Position numbers and translations under genes: made by a program. A DNA stretch of 42,411 nt from Candidatus Aminicenans sakinawicola JGI OTU-1 (GTDB taxonomy: Bacteria > Acidobacteriota > Aminicenantia > Aminicenantales > Aminicenantaceae). Positions 25,030 through 34,238 of this stretch are shown here, one piece after another; the first letter of the stretch is position 1; the number at the start of each line of letters is the position of its first letter. The notes beneath the pieces are model-generated. The model was given only the letters and a program-made list of their open reading frames with translations. It was not told the origin of the DNA and searched no databases. Location of the stretch: NCBI GenBank assembly GCA_000493965.1, contig AWNV01000021.1, positions 2,429 through 44,839 of the forward strand. Reading direction: 5' to 3'.

Positions 25030-26223
25030 ATGGAAAAAATTGCCTTGGGAGTATGCTCCTCAATAAGTATTTATAAATCTTGCGAAATTATCCGTATTTT
25101 CCAGAAGAAAGGGTTTCAAATTCAGGTTGTCATGACTGTAAATGCTGCCCGTTTAATTTCTCCTGTTCTTTTCAGGGCGATTACTGGCAATGATATTTTT
25201 ATAGACCTTTTCAGTGAAGAAGCATCCGAAAAAATCCCGCATATAGCTCTGACCAAAGAAATATCTCTTCTTCTTATTGCTCCGGCTACTGCTAACATGG
25301 TCGGAAAGCTTGCTGCAGGGGTGGCAGATGATTTTTTATCGACGTTATATACGGCTGTTAAGTGCCCGGTATTAATAGCTCCAGCGATGAATGAGGGGAT
25401 GTACCTGCATAGGCAAACTCAAGAGAACATCCGGAAACTTAAGGTTTTTGGAGTGAAATTTGTTGAACCCGAAAAGGGGTATTTAGCCTGTAAGGATAAA
25501 GGATGGGGCAGACTAGCTTCACCTGAAATAATAGTGGAGGAAGGGTTAAAATTGCTGAAGAGGAGCAGGAGTTTAAAGAGCAAGACTGTTTTGATAACTG
25601 CTGGTTCGACAAGAGAATTCTTGGATCCTGTTCGGTTCTTGAGTAACCGTTCTTCAGGCAAAATGGGGTATGAAATTGCAGAGGAAGCTCTGAGGCGTGG
25701 AGCTGAAGTCATCCTTATTTCCGGGCCTGGCAGTTTAATTCCACCTCTTGGAGCAGAATTTATAAGGATTCAGACTGCAGACGAGATGGAAGAAAAGGTT
25801 GTGAAACACTTCGATAAGGTTGATATTGTGATTATGGCAGCAGCTGTTTCTGATTTCAAGTTTGCTGAGAGAGCTTCTCAGAAAATTAAAAAACAGTCAT
25901 TGTTGAATGAAGTTAAACTTACCCGGACTAGAGATATACTGGAAAAGCTGGGCAAGAGAAAGGGGAATAAAATCTTAATCGGATTTGCAGCAGAGACAGA
26001 GAATATTGCGGATAATGCACGAAAAAAAATGAAACAGAAAAATCTTGATTTGATTGTAACAAACGATGTGTCAAAAGAGGACATAGGTTTTGAATCAGAT
26101 TTCAACCAGGTTGGTATAATCTTTCCGAACGGGAGAACGATTCATACTGAGAAGAAGAGCAAATTTGAGATCAGTCAAATAATCCTGGACGAAATAGAGG
26201 GGATAATTGGAAACAAAAACTGA
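25030..26223 (+). CDS. coaBC: Bifunctional CoaBC (phosphopantothenoylcysteine synthetase/decarboxylase)
   Basis: A 397-residue fusion for two steps of CoA synthesis: joining cysteine to 4'-phosphopantothenate (CoaB) and decarboxylating the product (CoaC). The N-terminal flavoprotein half shows GVCSSISIYKSCEI, the PAMNEGMY motif and the ACKDKGWGRL substrate loop with its cysteine. The C-terminal synthetase half starts at about residue 187 with LITAGSTREFLDPVRFLSNR and SSGKMGYEIAEEA. The N and K residues expected in the ligase site (ILIGFAAETEN, LIVTNDVS) are seen. It works with CoaD (35962) in the same pathway. Second gene of the gmk-priA operon. Confidence 0.95.
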   Translation: MEKIALGVCSSISIYKSCEIIRIFQKKGFQIQVVMTVNAARLISPVLFRAITGNDIFIDLFSEEASEKIPHIALTKEISLLLIAPATANMVGKLAAGVADDFLSTLYTAVKCPVLIAPAMNEGMYLHRQTQENIRKLKVFGVKFVEPEKGYLACKDKGWGRLASPEIIVEEGLKLLKRSRSLKSKTVLITAGSTREFLDPVRFLSNRSSGKMGYEIAEEALRRGAEVILISGPGSLIPPLGAEFIRIQTADEMEEKVVKHFDKVDIVIMAAAVSDFKFAERASQKIKKQSLLNEVKLTRTRDILEKLGKRKGNKILIGFAAETENIADNARKKMKQKNLDLIVTNDVSKEDIGFESDFNQVGIIFPNGRTIHTEKKSKFEISQIILDEIEGIIGNKN

Positions 26224-26881
26224 AAGGATCCTTATAGATATCAAGGAAAGATTCCTGTTTTTATCAGAACTTGGGGTTGATTTTATTTTGAAGGATTTTT
26301 CATCTAAACAAACGTCTGTAGAATCTCCGACTCTTTCTCTTCAAGAGAGAATCCTTCATTGTAAGAGATGTCCCCTGTCAATAAGCAGGAAAAATGTTGT
26401 TGTGGGAGAGGGGGATTTAAATGCTGAACTTATGTTTGTAGGAGAGGCTCCAGGCCGGGAAGAAGACATCCAAGGGAAGCCTTTTGTTGGAAGAGCGGGC
26501 CAGCTGCTTACAAAAATAATAAATGCAATGCATTTCAATAGAAAAGAAGTATATATCACAAATATTATCAAGTGCAGGCCTCCTGAAAACAGGAATCCTA
26601 ATGTAGATGAAATTGAAAAATGTAAAGGATATCTCTTTGAACAGTTGAGAATAATAAAGCCTAAAGTAATTGTGACATTGGGGAATGTGCCTTCACATTT
26701 TTTCATCCAGAGTAAATTAGTAATATCAAGACTGCGAGGCGATTTCTATGATTTTAACAATATTAAAGTGATGCCGACTTTTCATCCATCCTATCTTATC
26801 AGAAATGAAGGCAACAAATTACTCAGGAAAATGGTCTGGGAAGACATGCAAAAAGTAATGGCCTTCCTGGGCAAAAAATGA
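26207..26881 (+). CDS. Family-4 uracil-DNA glycosylase (4Fe-4S)
   Basis: A 224-residue uracil-DNA glycosylase of the iron-sulfur family 4, which removes uracil from deaminated cytosine. Four cysteines for the cluster are present: Cys52 and Cys55 (CKRC), Cys123 (IIKCRPPENR) and Cys139. Catalytic blocks are GEAPGREEDIQGKPFVGRAG and the late HPSYLIRN. The start is TTG at 26207: it has a strong GAGGGGA ribosome site, there is no ATG before the conserved region, and it overlaps coaBC by 17 bases. It overlaps priA by 4 bases. Coupling base repair with replication restart in one operon is sensible but not proof of joint action. Confidence 0.92.
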   Translation: METKTERILIDIKERFLFLSELGVDFILKDFSSKQTSVESPTLSLQERILHCKRCPLSISRKNVVVGEGDLNAELMFVGEAPGREEDIQGKPFVGRAGQLLTKIINAMHFNRKEVYITNIIKCRPPENRNPNVDEIEKCKGYLFEQLRIIKPKVIVTLGNVPSHFFIQSKLVISRLRGDFYDFNNIKVMPTFHPSYLIRNEGNKLLRKMVWEDMQKVMAFLGKK

Positions 26882-29028
26882 CATTATACGCTGAAATCGT
26901 CCTTTCTCTTCCAGTCAACCGGATCTTTTCCTATATTGTACCTGAAATCTACGCGGAAAATATAGATATTGGGACAAGGGTTCTTGTCCCGTTTGGCCAA
27001 AGGTTATTGACGGGATTTGTTGTAAGGCTTAAAAAAAGGAACTTGACCAAAGGATTTAAGCTCAAAGAAATAAAGGAACTATTGGATGAAAAGCCAGTTT
27101 TTACTCCCGAATTCCTTTCATTTGTTCGTGATTTGAGCAGGGAATACTATTCCTCATGGGGAGAGCTGCTGCAGGCTTCTCTTCCTCCTTCTTTTATTCT
27201 TAAGAGCAAAGCAAGAATATTTATTTCTGAGAAAGGGGTGAATGCTGTAAAAAGCGAGCGTATATCCAGAGAAGAGAAGAGAATATTAAGTTTCCTCCAG
27301 GAAAAAAGTTACAGCGAATTATTTCTTAGAAGGAGATTCAAAGGGAAAAATATTTCTTATCTTATTTCTAGATTAGAAAAGAAAGGTTTGATTTATATTG
27401 AAAGGGGAATAAAAAAAACAGTCCGAAGAAAAAGGTCTGCTGCTCCTAGAATTCCTACTCAGCTTGAAATGGATTTTTCTCTGGAGGAAAGCTCTAACTA
27501 TGCTGCATCTCTCATAACTAGAAAGATGGCAGAAGAGGCCTTTTCGCCATTCCTCCTGTTTGGCCCTACGGAGAAGAGGGAGGCAGTATATTTTTATCTG
27601 ATAAGAAAGATGCTGGCCCTGCAGAGGAAAGTCCTTTTTCTTGTTCCTGCGATTTCTCTGACAGAGGGCCTTGCAAAAAAGTTTGAAAAGAGGTTTGGAG
27701 AAAATGTGGCGCTTCTTCACAGCCGGATGTCAGGACGAATGAGAGAGTTCGAATGGCGAAGAATAAAAGAAGGGGGAATAGATATAGTTGTCGGCTCTCG
27801 GTCTGCTCTTTTTTCACCTCTTGAGAATGCTGGTTTGGTCATTGTTGATGAAGAACAGGATGAGTCTTACTATCAGTTAGAAAACCCATCCTATGATGCA
27901 AGAAAGGGAGCCTTACTCAGAGCAAAGCATGAGAATTCAGTTGTAGTCTATGGCTCTTCTGCCCCGTCTGTTGAATCTTTTTATAAAGCAAAAAAGAGGG
28001 GATATTTATTATATTTGGAAGGTGGGCAGAGAAAGAACAGAGTGGAAATTATAGATGATAGGCTAAAAAAAGGAGTAATTTCTCGAAGAGTTATTGATAA
28101 AATCAGGGAGAGGATAGAAAAAAAAGAGCCGGTTTTGGTTTTCTTTAACCGGCGCGGATATGCTTCCTTTATTGTATGTTCAAAATGTGACTATATTCCA
28201 CGGTGTATCTATTGTGATATTCCCCTGACATATCATAAAAGAGAAGGGAAACTGGTTTGTCACTACTGTAATTATTCTCTTCCTAAGATGGATAATTGTC
28301 CTGAATGCAAAAGCAGCGTCATCAAAAAAAGAGGATTTGGAATTGAGGTTGTCGAAGAGGAATTGGAAAAAATGTTCACTGAAAGTAAAGTAGTGTGTTT
28401 TGATGTCGATGTGCTGAAAAGCAAAAAAGACCAGGAAAGAGTTCTTAATCAATTCCGTAAAAAGAAAATCGATATTTTAATAGGCACACAGCTGTTGGCG
28501 CATCAAGTTAATTTGCCTTCACTAACTTTTGTTATCATCCTTTCCCCGGAGATAATCCTTACACTTTCCGACTATAGAGCCAGTCAAAAAACTTTCCAGA
28601 GTATCGCTCAGATGGGAAATTTTGTGCTGATGAATGATAACTCTGAACTTCTTATCCAGACAGCTTTTCCCAATCATTACAGTATTTGCACGGCTGCCCA
28701 TAACGATTATGTTTCTTTCTATAGTAAAGAGATTAAATACCGCCGCATCATGAATTATCCCCCTTTTTCACATATGGTCGAGGTGCTGTTCCAGGGAGAA
28801 AACTTAAGAACTTTAGCAAGAAACTCTAGGAAATTTTCTTCTTTACTTAAAAGTCAGGATGATAGTATTGAAATTTTGGGGCCGGCATTGGCATATGTAT
28901 CAAAAATAAGAGGAAAAAATCGGGTCCAGATAATTTTAAAATCGAAGAAAAAGAAAAACATTGATGAAGTGCTGAGAAAATCTGTTGAGAAAATTAAATT
29001 AAGAAAATCGATTTTTATCTATGATTAG
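26878..29028 (+). CDS. priA: Primosomal protein PriA with degenerate helicase motifs
   Basis: A 716-residue PriA-type replication-restart protein. The N-terminal fork-binding domain (residues 1-100, PVNRIFSYIVPE ... GTRVLVPFGQR) and all eight zinc cysteines (434, 437, 443, 446, 461, 464, 474, 477) are intact. The ATPase motifs are not. The usual Walker A GxTGSGKTE is GPTEKREAV at 229-237, the DEEH box is DEEQ (324-327), AKGHDFP is AHQVNLP, and the Q--GRAGR arginine-finger motif is QMGNFV at 578-583. The protein probably binds forks and loads partners but does not unwind DNA, as proposed for actinobacterial PriA. The frame is open throughout, so the gene is maintained. Confidence 0.9.
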   Translation: MTLYAEIVLSLPVNRIFSYIVPEIYAENIDIGTRVLVPFGQRLLTGFVVRLKKRNLTKGFKLKEIKELLDEKPVFTPEFLSFVRDLSREYYSSWGELLQASLPPSFILKSKARIFISEKGVNAVKSERISREEKRILSFLQEKSYSELFLRRRFKGKNISYLISRLEKKGLIYIERGIKKTVRRKRSAAPRIPTQLEMDFSLEESSNYAASLITRKMAEEAFSPFLLFGPTEKREAVYFYLIRKMLALQRKVLFLVPAISLTEGLAKKFEKRFGENVALLHSRMSGRMREFEWRRIKEGGIDIVVGSRSALFSPLENAGLVIVDEEQDESYYQLENPSYDARKGALLRAKHENSVVVYGSSAPSVESFYKAKKRGYLLYLEGGQRKNRVEIIDDRLKKGVISRRVIDKIRERIEKKEPVLVFFNRRGYASFIVCSKCDYIPRCIYCDIPLTYHKREGKLVCHYCNYSLPKMDNCPECKSSVIKKRGFGIEVVEEELEKMFTESKVVCFDVDVLKSKKDQERVLNQFRKKKIDILIGTQLLAHQVNLPSLTFVIILSPEIILTLSDYRASQKTFQSIAQMGNFVLMNDNSELLIQTAFPNHYSICTAAHNDYVSFYSKEIKYRRIMNYPPFSHMVEVLFQGENLRTLARNSRKFSSLLKSQDDSIEILGPALAYVSKIRGKNRVQIILKSKKKKNIDEVLRKSVEKIKLRKSIFIYD

Positions 29029-29062
29029 TAATGTATTATCTCAGATTATTACAACTTTGACG

Positions 29063-30226
29063 TTAACTATCAGCATCTCGAAGAATCTGAATAGAAATCG
29101 TTTGACTAACAAATGTATCTCCTTCTCCCTGGTAAGTAGCTTTGATATAGACTGTTGTAGCGGCGGTTATTTCTGAAGCAATCGGTCCAGAATATGTTAC
29201 TTCAGCAATTCCATTTTCGTTTGTATATCCTGTATTATTATGGAGATAGCCAATGTTGATATTGTCACCTGATGAATCACAAATCTCAAAGTAAATTTTT
29301 TGGTTTACGAAAGGAATCCCACCTGTTAATGCTAAAGTAGCTGTTATGGTTGATTTTTCGCATTCTGTTCCTGCGCGTATGACATTAGGATTAGCATTCA
29401 GGTCGAGTGATATAGTGGTAGGCTCTCGAATGATCTGAATAGGAGCCGTGGTGGATGTGAATATATCTCCACTTCCCTTATGAGTAGCTTTGATATAGAT
29501 TGTTGTGTCGCTAGCAATTTCCGAAGCAATCGGTCCAAAATAGGTTACTTCAGCAATCCCACTTCCGTCTGTAAATCTTGTTTGAATTGATATATTGTCA
29601 TTGAAATAACCAATCTCTACATTGTTACCTGATGAATCACAAATCTCAAAGTAAATTTTTTGGTGTGAATACGGAATTCCACCTGTTAATGTCAAAGTGG
29701 CTTTAATAGTTGATCTCTCGCGTGTTGACCCTGCATACAGGACATTGGGTTCAGGGCTCAGGGTTAGAGATGGAGTGATAGCACCACTTATAATATAGAC
29801 AGGTGTTAATTCGGTAATACATTCCGTGCCTTCCCATGCTACAGTTGCATAAATGTAGACAGTTGTATCGGTAGAGACCTCCTCGGAGTTTGGGCCAAAG
29901 AAAACAAGAGAAGTGCTGCCATTTTGGTCTGTGACAGCTTGTTTTACTGACTCATTGCCTTCGAAAAAGCCATAGCTTGGGCTGATCTCAAAGAGAACTG
30001 TCTTATTGACAATTGGAATACCCTTATAATCCGTTAAACTGGCTGTTATTGTAGTGCTTTCGCGTGAACTTCCTGCAAATAAAACATTTGGACTTGCGGA
30101 TAAATCCAGCAGTATTGAGAAGCTTGATGGGCCTACAGGGGAAGGAGCTTCTATAGCTGTTCTCTTACATGAAATAAAGAGCACCATAATTGAAATTATC
30201 AATATTAAATAAATTTTGGACTTCAT
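29063..30226 (-). CDS. Lipoprotein with three Ig-like repeats
   Basis: A 387-residue exported lipoprotein: hydrophobic signal and a lipobox ending FISC (Cys20). The rest is three repeats of about 115-120 residues (near 37-148, 150-268 and 270-385). Each has the pattern L-PNVL-AGS-RE-STI-A-L, a KIYFEI strand and a T-YIKAT strand, as in bacterial Ig-like (Big_1/invasin-type) domains. Repeats two and three are so close that stretches of DNA are nearly identical 360 bases apart (for example 29271-29302 and 29631-29662), which points to recent duplication. It follows the other lipoprotein by 11 bases at the end of the pil operon. A surface or pilus accessory role is inference. Confidence 0.8.
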   Translation of the reverse strand: MKSKIYLILIISIMVLFISCKRTAIEAPSPVGPSSFSILLDLSASPNVLFAGSSRESTTITASLTDYKGIPIVNKTVLFEISPSYGFFEGNESVKQAVTDQNGSTSLVFFGPNSEEVSTDTTVYIYATVAWEGTECITELTPVYIISGAITPSLTLSPEPNVLYAGSTRERSTIKATLTLTGGIPYSHQKIYFEICDSSGNNVEIGYFNDNISIQTRFTDGSGIAEVTYFGPIASEIASDTTIYIKATHKGSGDIFTSTTAPIQIIREPTTISLDLNANPNVIRAGTECEKSTITATLALTGGIPFVNQKIYFEICDSSGDNINIGYLHNNTGYTNENGIAEVTYSGPIASEITAATTVYIKATYQGEGDTFVSQTISIQILRDADS

Positions 30227-30237
30227 TTTCCTTATCC

Positions 30238-30843
30238 TTATTCGTTGACATAATTTGTAAAGAAAATACTTATATAGCCCGTAGCTTTGACATTTCGGTT
30301 AGTCAAGTCATGGCCATAAAAGTCAACTTTGGCATTTACATTTAAGACACCTTCAGCCCTGCCATCTATGAGGTCAATCAGTGGGGGCTCTGCTTTAGAA
30401 ATCGCTCTCACAATGACAAAAGAAATATCGACAGAGGAATCGACTTCAATGAAAGCAGATAATGCCCCTTCAAAAGAGTACGGAACGTCAACACCCTCAA
30501 CATTTTTTCCATCAGCTCTCATGTAGGTAACAACATATCTGTCGACAGTGATACCGTTAAACGAAGATGGGCCGTAAGCAGAGACCGGGTCCAAAAGCGT
30601 TACTCCCAGTGAAACTTTGGCCCCGTCGGCTGTAATTGTTTCAACAGAAGTAGAGGGGTCCACAAAAAGCACATCTGATTGAAGATAGTTTACTTCGTTA
30701 CCTTCGAGGTCTGTGCCTGTCATGCTTTTTACAACGAGAATGCTAGCGGAATCAGATTCATTCTCTATGGGATTACATGAGAGAAGCAATAAAATTACTG
30801 GAAAGACTGCCAATATTTTTAAAGCATATTTTGCCTTTTTCAT
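30238..30843 (-). CDS. Lipoprotein of unknown function
   Basis: A 201-residue lipoprotein with signal core LAVFPVILLLL and lipobox ending LLSC (Cys23). The body is beta-rich (ILVVKSMTGTDLEGNEVNYL and VDRYVVTYMRADG) and ends in GYISIFFTNYVNE. I do not recognise a named family; it looks like a single beta-sandwich. I chose ATG 30843 over the in-frame GTG 30852 because the former begins with a normal signal-peptide start (MKKAK) and has AGGGTG about 6 bases ahead. It lies 13 bases after pilQ and 11 before the Ig-repeat lipoprotein, so all are likely in one transcript. Confidence 0.75.
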   Translation of the reverse strand: MKKAKYALKILAVFPVILLLLSCNPIENESDSASILVVKSMTGTDLEGNEVNYLQSDVLFVDPSTSVETITADGAKVSLGVTLLDPVSAYGPSSFNGITVDRYVVTYMRADGKNVEGVDVPYSFEGALSAFIEVDSSVDISFVIVRAISKAEPPLIDLIDGRAEGVLNVNAKVDFYGHDLTNRNVKATGYISIFFTNYVNE

Positions 30844-30856
30844 TTTATACACCCTA

Positions 30857-33190
30857 TTATTTAATTATTCTCGGAGTTATGAAAATGAGAAGTTCTCGAT
30901 TTTGTTTTGTCCTGGCGAATGAGCGGAAAAGGTTTCCCAAAATGGGAATTTTATAGAGAAAAGGTACTCTTTCGCGAGTTATTGAATCTTCGGTTCTGTA
31001 AATTCCGCCAATGACGGTTGTTCCTCCATCAGGGATCATTACTGTTGTCTTAGCGCTTTGAGTGGTTATGGGAGGAATGCCGTTAACAAGGTTAGCAAAG
31101 TCAGCGGCATTATTCTGGATTTCAATTGTCATGATGATTGTTCCTTCGGCAGTAATTTGAGGAGTGGCTTTAAGTTCTAATGCTGCATTTACGTATCTTG
31201 TAGTAACTGTAAAATTTGCCACTGTTTGGACAGGAATCTGCCGCCCCTGGATGATTTCTGCAGGCTGGTTGTTCTGAGTTGTTACTTTTGGGCAGGAAAT
31301 AATTCGGCCTTCACCGGAAGTTTCAAGAGCGGAAATGGCTACATCCAGGCTGAAAGTGTCTAGAATATTGCTTAGGGAAAGACCGACTGCCGTACTAAAA
31401 GCAGGTGCAGGAAGATTGATAGCATATCCACCCAGAGGTCCACCGATTCCTTTTGTAACAATTCCTTGAGGAATAAGGGCCCCGTCACTCAATATTTTAT
31501 TAGGAAATTGCAGGGAAGTTTGGTTTCCGTAAAACGGGTCTGCTACTCCACGCCATCCCCATTGAACACCGAAATTACGGATAAAAGTGGAGGTTGCCTC
31601 TACGATTCTGGCTTCAATAGAAACCTGAGGTGTTGCTGTATCAAATACATTAATAAGCCTTTCAAGTATATCAATTTTGTCTTTTACCTCAGAAATAATC
31701 AGAGTGTTCGTTCTTTCGTCAACGATTATTTCTCCTCGCTCTGATATTTTTGAGCCTATGAGTGCTTGTACGTCACTTGCTTTTGAGTAAGAAAGACGGA
31801 ATGTTTTAACTACTAAAGGCCCTGCTAATTCTTGACTTTCTTTTAACTTGCGCTGTTCCTCCTGTTCCCTGGTAAGAACTCCGATTGGACCGATTCGGAG
31901 AACATTGCCTTCAATGCTTTTTCCCAGTTTATTCTGTTTGAGGATGATATCTATAAATTGGTCCCAAGGGACGTCAGTAAAATCGCAGGTTACGGTTCCT
32001 CTTACTTCAGGGTCAAAAACTATGTTTAATTGGACAAAATGCCCTATAGAGAGAATTACATCCCGGATATCAGCATCCTTGAATCTTGGGCTGATTAACT
32101 GGCCTGAATATTTTTCTTCGGTCTCAGCAATTATTTTTGGTACAAACTGCTTCTTTTGGGAGACATCCTGGACAGGGTTTGTATTAGTTGATGCAGGAAG
32201 TTTTGGAATATTAATATTTTTGCTTAGTGATTTTTCTTTTGCTTTTTTATTTTCAACGGGAGTTATAGTTTTTGTTGGTACAACTTTTTTGACAGATTTG
32301 GATTCATTTTTAACAGGCTGTTCAACTTCATTTGAAGAGGAATTTGCTTCGATATTCTTTGGGGTGGGAGTTGCAATTTTTGAAGAGGAAGGAAAAGACA
32401 TGTCTTTGTAAAAAGAGACAACTAATTCATTTTTCTTTGAAGTTAGAGAATAAAATTTCGGTTCGGTAAGGTCAAAAACCATTCGGGTTATTGTGTAGGG
32501 ATTTAAAATTTGAAATTGTGATGTTCTTATCTTTTTTACTCCCAGCTTATTAATGGGATAATTGAGACTTTCCTGAGAGTGTAATGTGTTGTAGAGATCA
32601 ACGACTAACCGCGATGGATTATTGAGAGCAAATACGTGGGGAATAGCCTTGTCACTTAATTTAGCAGTGATGTCAATTTTTTCATTGCTTTCTGAAACAT
32701 CTATTCTTCTCAAATAGATGTTATGCTGCGGGTTTTTTTCGAGCTCTCTTTTTATTTCATTATTAAGAACATGTAGAGTGCCGGCTCTTTGGATTTTATT
32801 TAGTTCAATGATCGTGCTTTCCTTCTGGGAATAAATCCTGTAAGGCACTTTTTCTTTCAAGTCTATGAAAAGGCGGATGTTGTCGGCTTCTCCTTTTTCC
32901 ATTCGAACTTTATCAATTAGAAATGATTTTTCAAGATTGAGCTGCGGCTCCTGCCAGGATTTTACTCCACTCAGATCTATAACAATTGTCGAGGGAAGTG
33001 ACTTGGAATAGCAAGAATTCAAGACTGAGATAGGCGAGCTGGTTTCCAGGATTATATTTGAATTGTCTCCTCCAGGTTGAACAAAAATGTTATTTATACT
33101 GACTGATGTTCCATCATTTATTGCAAACCCACTTAAAAGAGAAAGGGCACATAAATAAACTAGGACCTGCAAATATTTTTTCCCTTTCAT
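30857..33190 (-). CDS. pilQ: Type IV pilus secretin PilQ
   Basis: A 777-residue outer-membrane secretin through which the pilus leaves the cell. After a signal peptide come AMIN-type beta domains that bind peptidoglycan (about residues 28-130 and 150-255). A low-complexity Ser/Lys/Thr/Pro linker follows (about 265-355), then the secretin N0/N1 domains (FKDADIRDVILSIGHFVQLN, and VKTFRLSYSKASDV). The C-terminal barrel holds GRQIPVQT and VMIPDGGTTVIGG. The ATG is 1 base after the pilP stop, with GAGGAG inside the pilP end. Last core gene of the pil set. Confidence 0.95.
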   Translation of the reverse strand: MKGKKYLQVLVYLCALSLLSGFAINDGTSVSINNIFVQPGGDNSNIILETSSPISVLNSCYSKSLPSTIVIDLSGVKSWQEPQLNLEKSFLIDKVRMEKGEADNIRLFIDLKEKVPYRIYSQKESTIIELNKIQRAGTLHVLNNEIKRELEKNPQHNIYLRRIDVSESNEKIDITAKLSDKAIPHVFALNNPSRLVVDLYNTLHSQESLNYPINKLGVKKIRTSQFQILNPYTITRMVFDLTEPKFYSLTSKKNELVVSFYKDMSFPSSSKIATPTPKNIEANSSSNEVEQPVKNESKSVKKVVPTKTITPVENKKAKEKSLSKNINIPKLPASTNTNPVQDVSQKKQFVPKIIAETEEKYSGQLISPRFKDADIRDVILSIGHFVQLNIVFDPEVRGTVTCDFTDVPWDQFIDIILKQNKLGKSIEGNVLRIGPIGVLTREQEEQRKLKESQELAGPLVVKTFRLSYSKASDVQALIGSKISERGEIIVDERTNTLIISEVKDKIDILERLINVFDTATPQVSIEARIVEATSTFIRNFGVQWGWRGVADPFYGNQTSLQFPNKILSDGALIPQGIVTKGIGGPLGGYAINLPAPAFSTAVGLSLSNILDTFSLDVAISALETSGEGRIISCPKVTTQNNQPAEIIQGRQIPVQTVANFTVTTRYVNAALELKATPQITAEGTIIMTIEIQNNAADFANLVNGIPPITTQSAKTTVMIPDGGTTVIGGIYRTEDSITRERVPFLYKIPILGNLFRSFARTKQNRELLIFITPRIIK

Positions 33191-33191
33191 A

Positions 33192-33656
33192 TTATCGCTC
33201 CTCTGGATTTAATTCTTTAGTAATGTCTTTTGCTCTATATAAAGGAAGACCTCTTTCTTTTGTCTTTCGGAGAACAATTTTTGCCCTATTAACGGAAAGA
33301 ACAAAACCATTGGCAAATTTATCTCCCGTTTTAATATAGTATGGAAATCCTTTTAGGCCGCTGATGATAGCTGTAAATTTACCTTTGGTCTCTATGATGC
33401 CGATAAGAACTATGTCATCGATTGACATTTGAGAAAAGCCTCCAACGGCAGACTTCTCCTTAATATCTTTTCCCTGTAATAAATCTTTAAAAGGGTCTCT
33501 TCTTCCTGCAGGGCTATAAGAAGAAGTGCTTTTTATGAGCAATTTTGATTGTGTTTTTTTGTTTTGAGGATTCTTTTTTTCCCCCTGTGTAAATGCACTC
33601 TGAACTCCAATGTAGAAGAAAATAATTGAAAGAATAACCGTCAGTGTCTTTTTCAT
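33192..33656 (-). CDS. pilP: Pilus assembly protein PilP
   Basis: A 154-residue periplasmic protein that links the PilN/PilO inner-membrane pair to PilQ. The signal peptide is at residues 1-23, followed by a flexible Lys/Asn/Gln stretch. The folded domain starts at RRDPFKDLL and includes IDDIVLIGII, GFPYYIKTGDKFANGFV and a late IVLRK strand, the usual PilP pattern. There is no lipobox Cys, so it is probably not lipidated. Spacing to pilO is 18 bases and to pilQ 1 base. Confidence 0.88.
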   Translation of the reverse strand: MKKTLTVILSIIFFYIGVQSAFTQGEKKNPQNKKTQSKLLIKSTSSYSPAGRRDPFKDLLQGKDIKEKSAVGGFSQMSIDDIVLIGIIETKGKFTAIISGLKGFPYYIKTGDKFANGFVLSVNRAKIVLRKTKERGLPLYRAKDITKELNPEER

Positions 33657-33674
33657 TTATTATTTCCTGTCATT

Positions 33675-34238
33675 TTATTGGTTTCCCTTTTCTTCTTCTG
33701 GAGTTGCTTCATGAAAAATGTAGGTTTTAGCGGTTGATTTTGCCGAAATAGTTATGCTTTGGGATTGATCCCTGGTAGCTTGTATAGAGAAATCTTCGAT
33801 GTTGAAAAGCCGCGAGAAATTGCTCAATCGGTCGAAGAAAGTAGCTAAATTGTGATAATTTCCTGTTATTTCGATTGCGATAGGCCATTCGATGTAAAAT
33901 TCCTTACTTATTTCTCCTTTTGGGGTAAATTTGTCAATGTTTAGCCTTGAGTCATTTGCAAGCTGCTGGATTTTTCTTAATATGTCATATATCTCTCTTT
34001 TTTGAGGGATAATAGTTTCCAGGTCACGTAAGATAAGGGTCATGCTTTTTATTTCTTCTTCAATATTATCCATTTCTTCTTTTTTTGCACGAAGAGTTAT
34101 TATTTCTCTTTCGATATCCATTCTCTCTGTCTTGATCGAATTAATTTCTTCGTTTTTAGGTTTTATGTAGAGAAAAAAGAAAAGTCCGAAGATAATTGCC
34201 GCTAAAGCGAGATACCCATACCAAGGCCAGTCTTTCAT
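33675..34238 (-). CDS. pilO: Pilus assembly protein PilO
   Basis: A 187-residue inner-membrane protein: a short cytoplasmic tail, one membrane helix (YLALAAIIFGLFFFLYI, residues 8-24), a coiled coil (about 28-95) and a periplasmic ferredoxin-like domain (TPKGEISKEFYIEWPIAIEI, then YHNLATFFDRLSNF). It pairs with PilN to form the alignment complex. An in-frame ATG 29 codons earlier (34325) is rejected: the extension lies inside pilN and has no ribosome site, while 34238 has GGAGAG ahead and overlaps the pilN stop by 4 bases (ATGA). Confidence 0.9.
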   Translation of the reverse strand: MKDWPWYGYLALAAIIFGLFFFLYIKPKNEEINSIKTERMDIEREIITLRAKKEEMDNIEEEIKSMTLILRDLETIIPQKREIYDILRKIQQLANDSRLNIDKFTPKGEISKEFYIEWPIAIEITGNYHNLATFFDRLSNFSRLFNIEDFSIQATRDQSQSITISAKSTAKTYIFHEATPEEEKGNQ

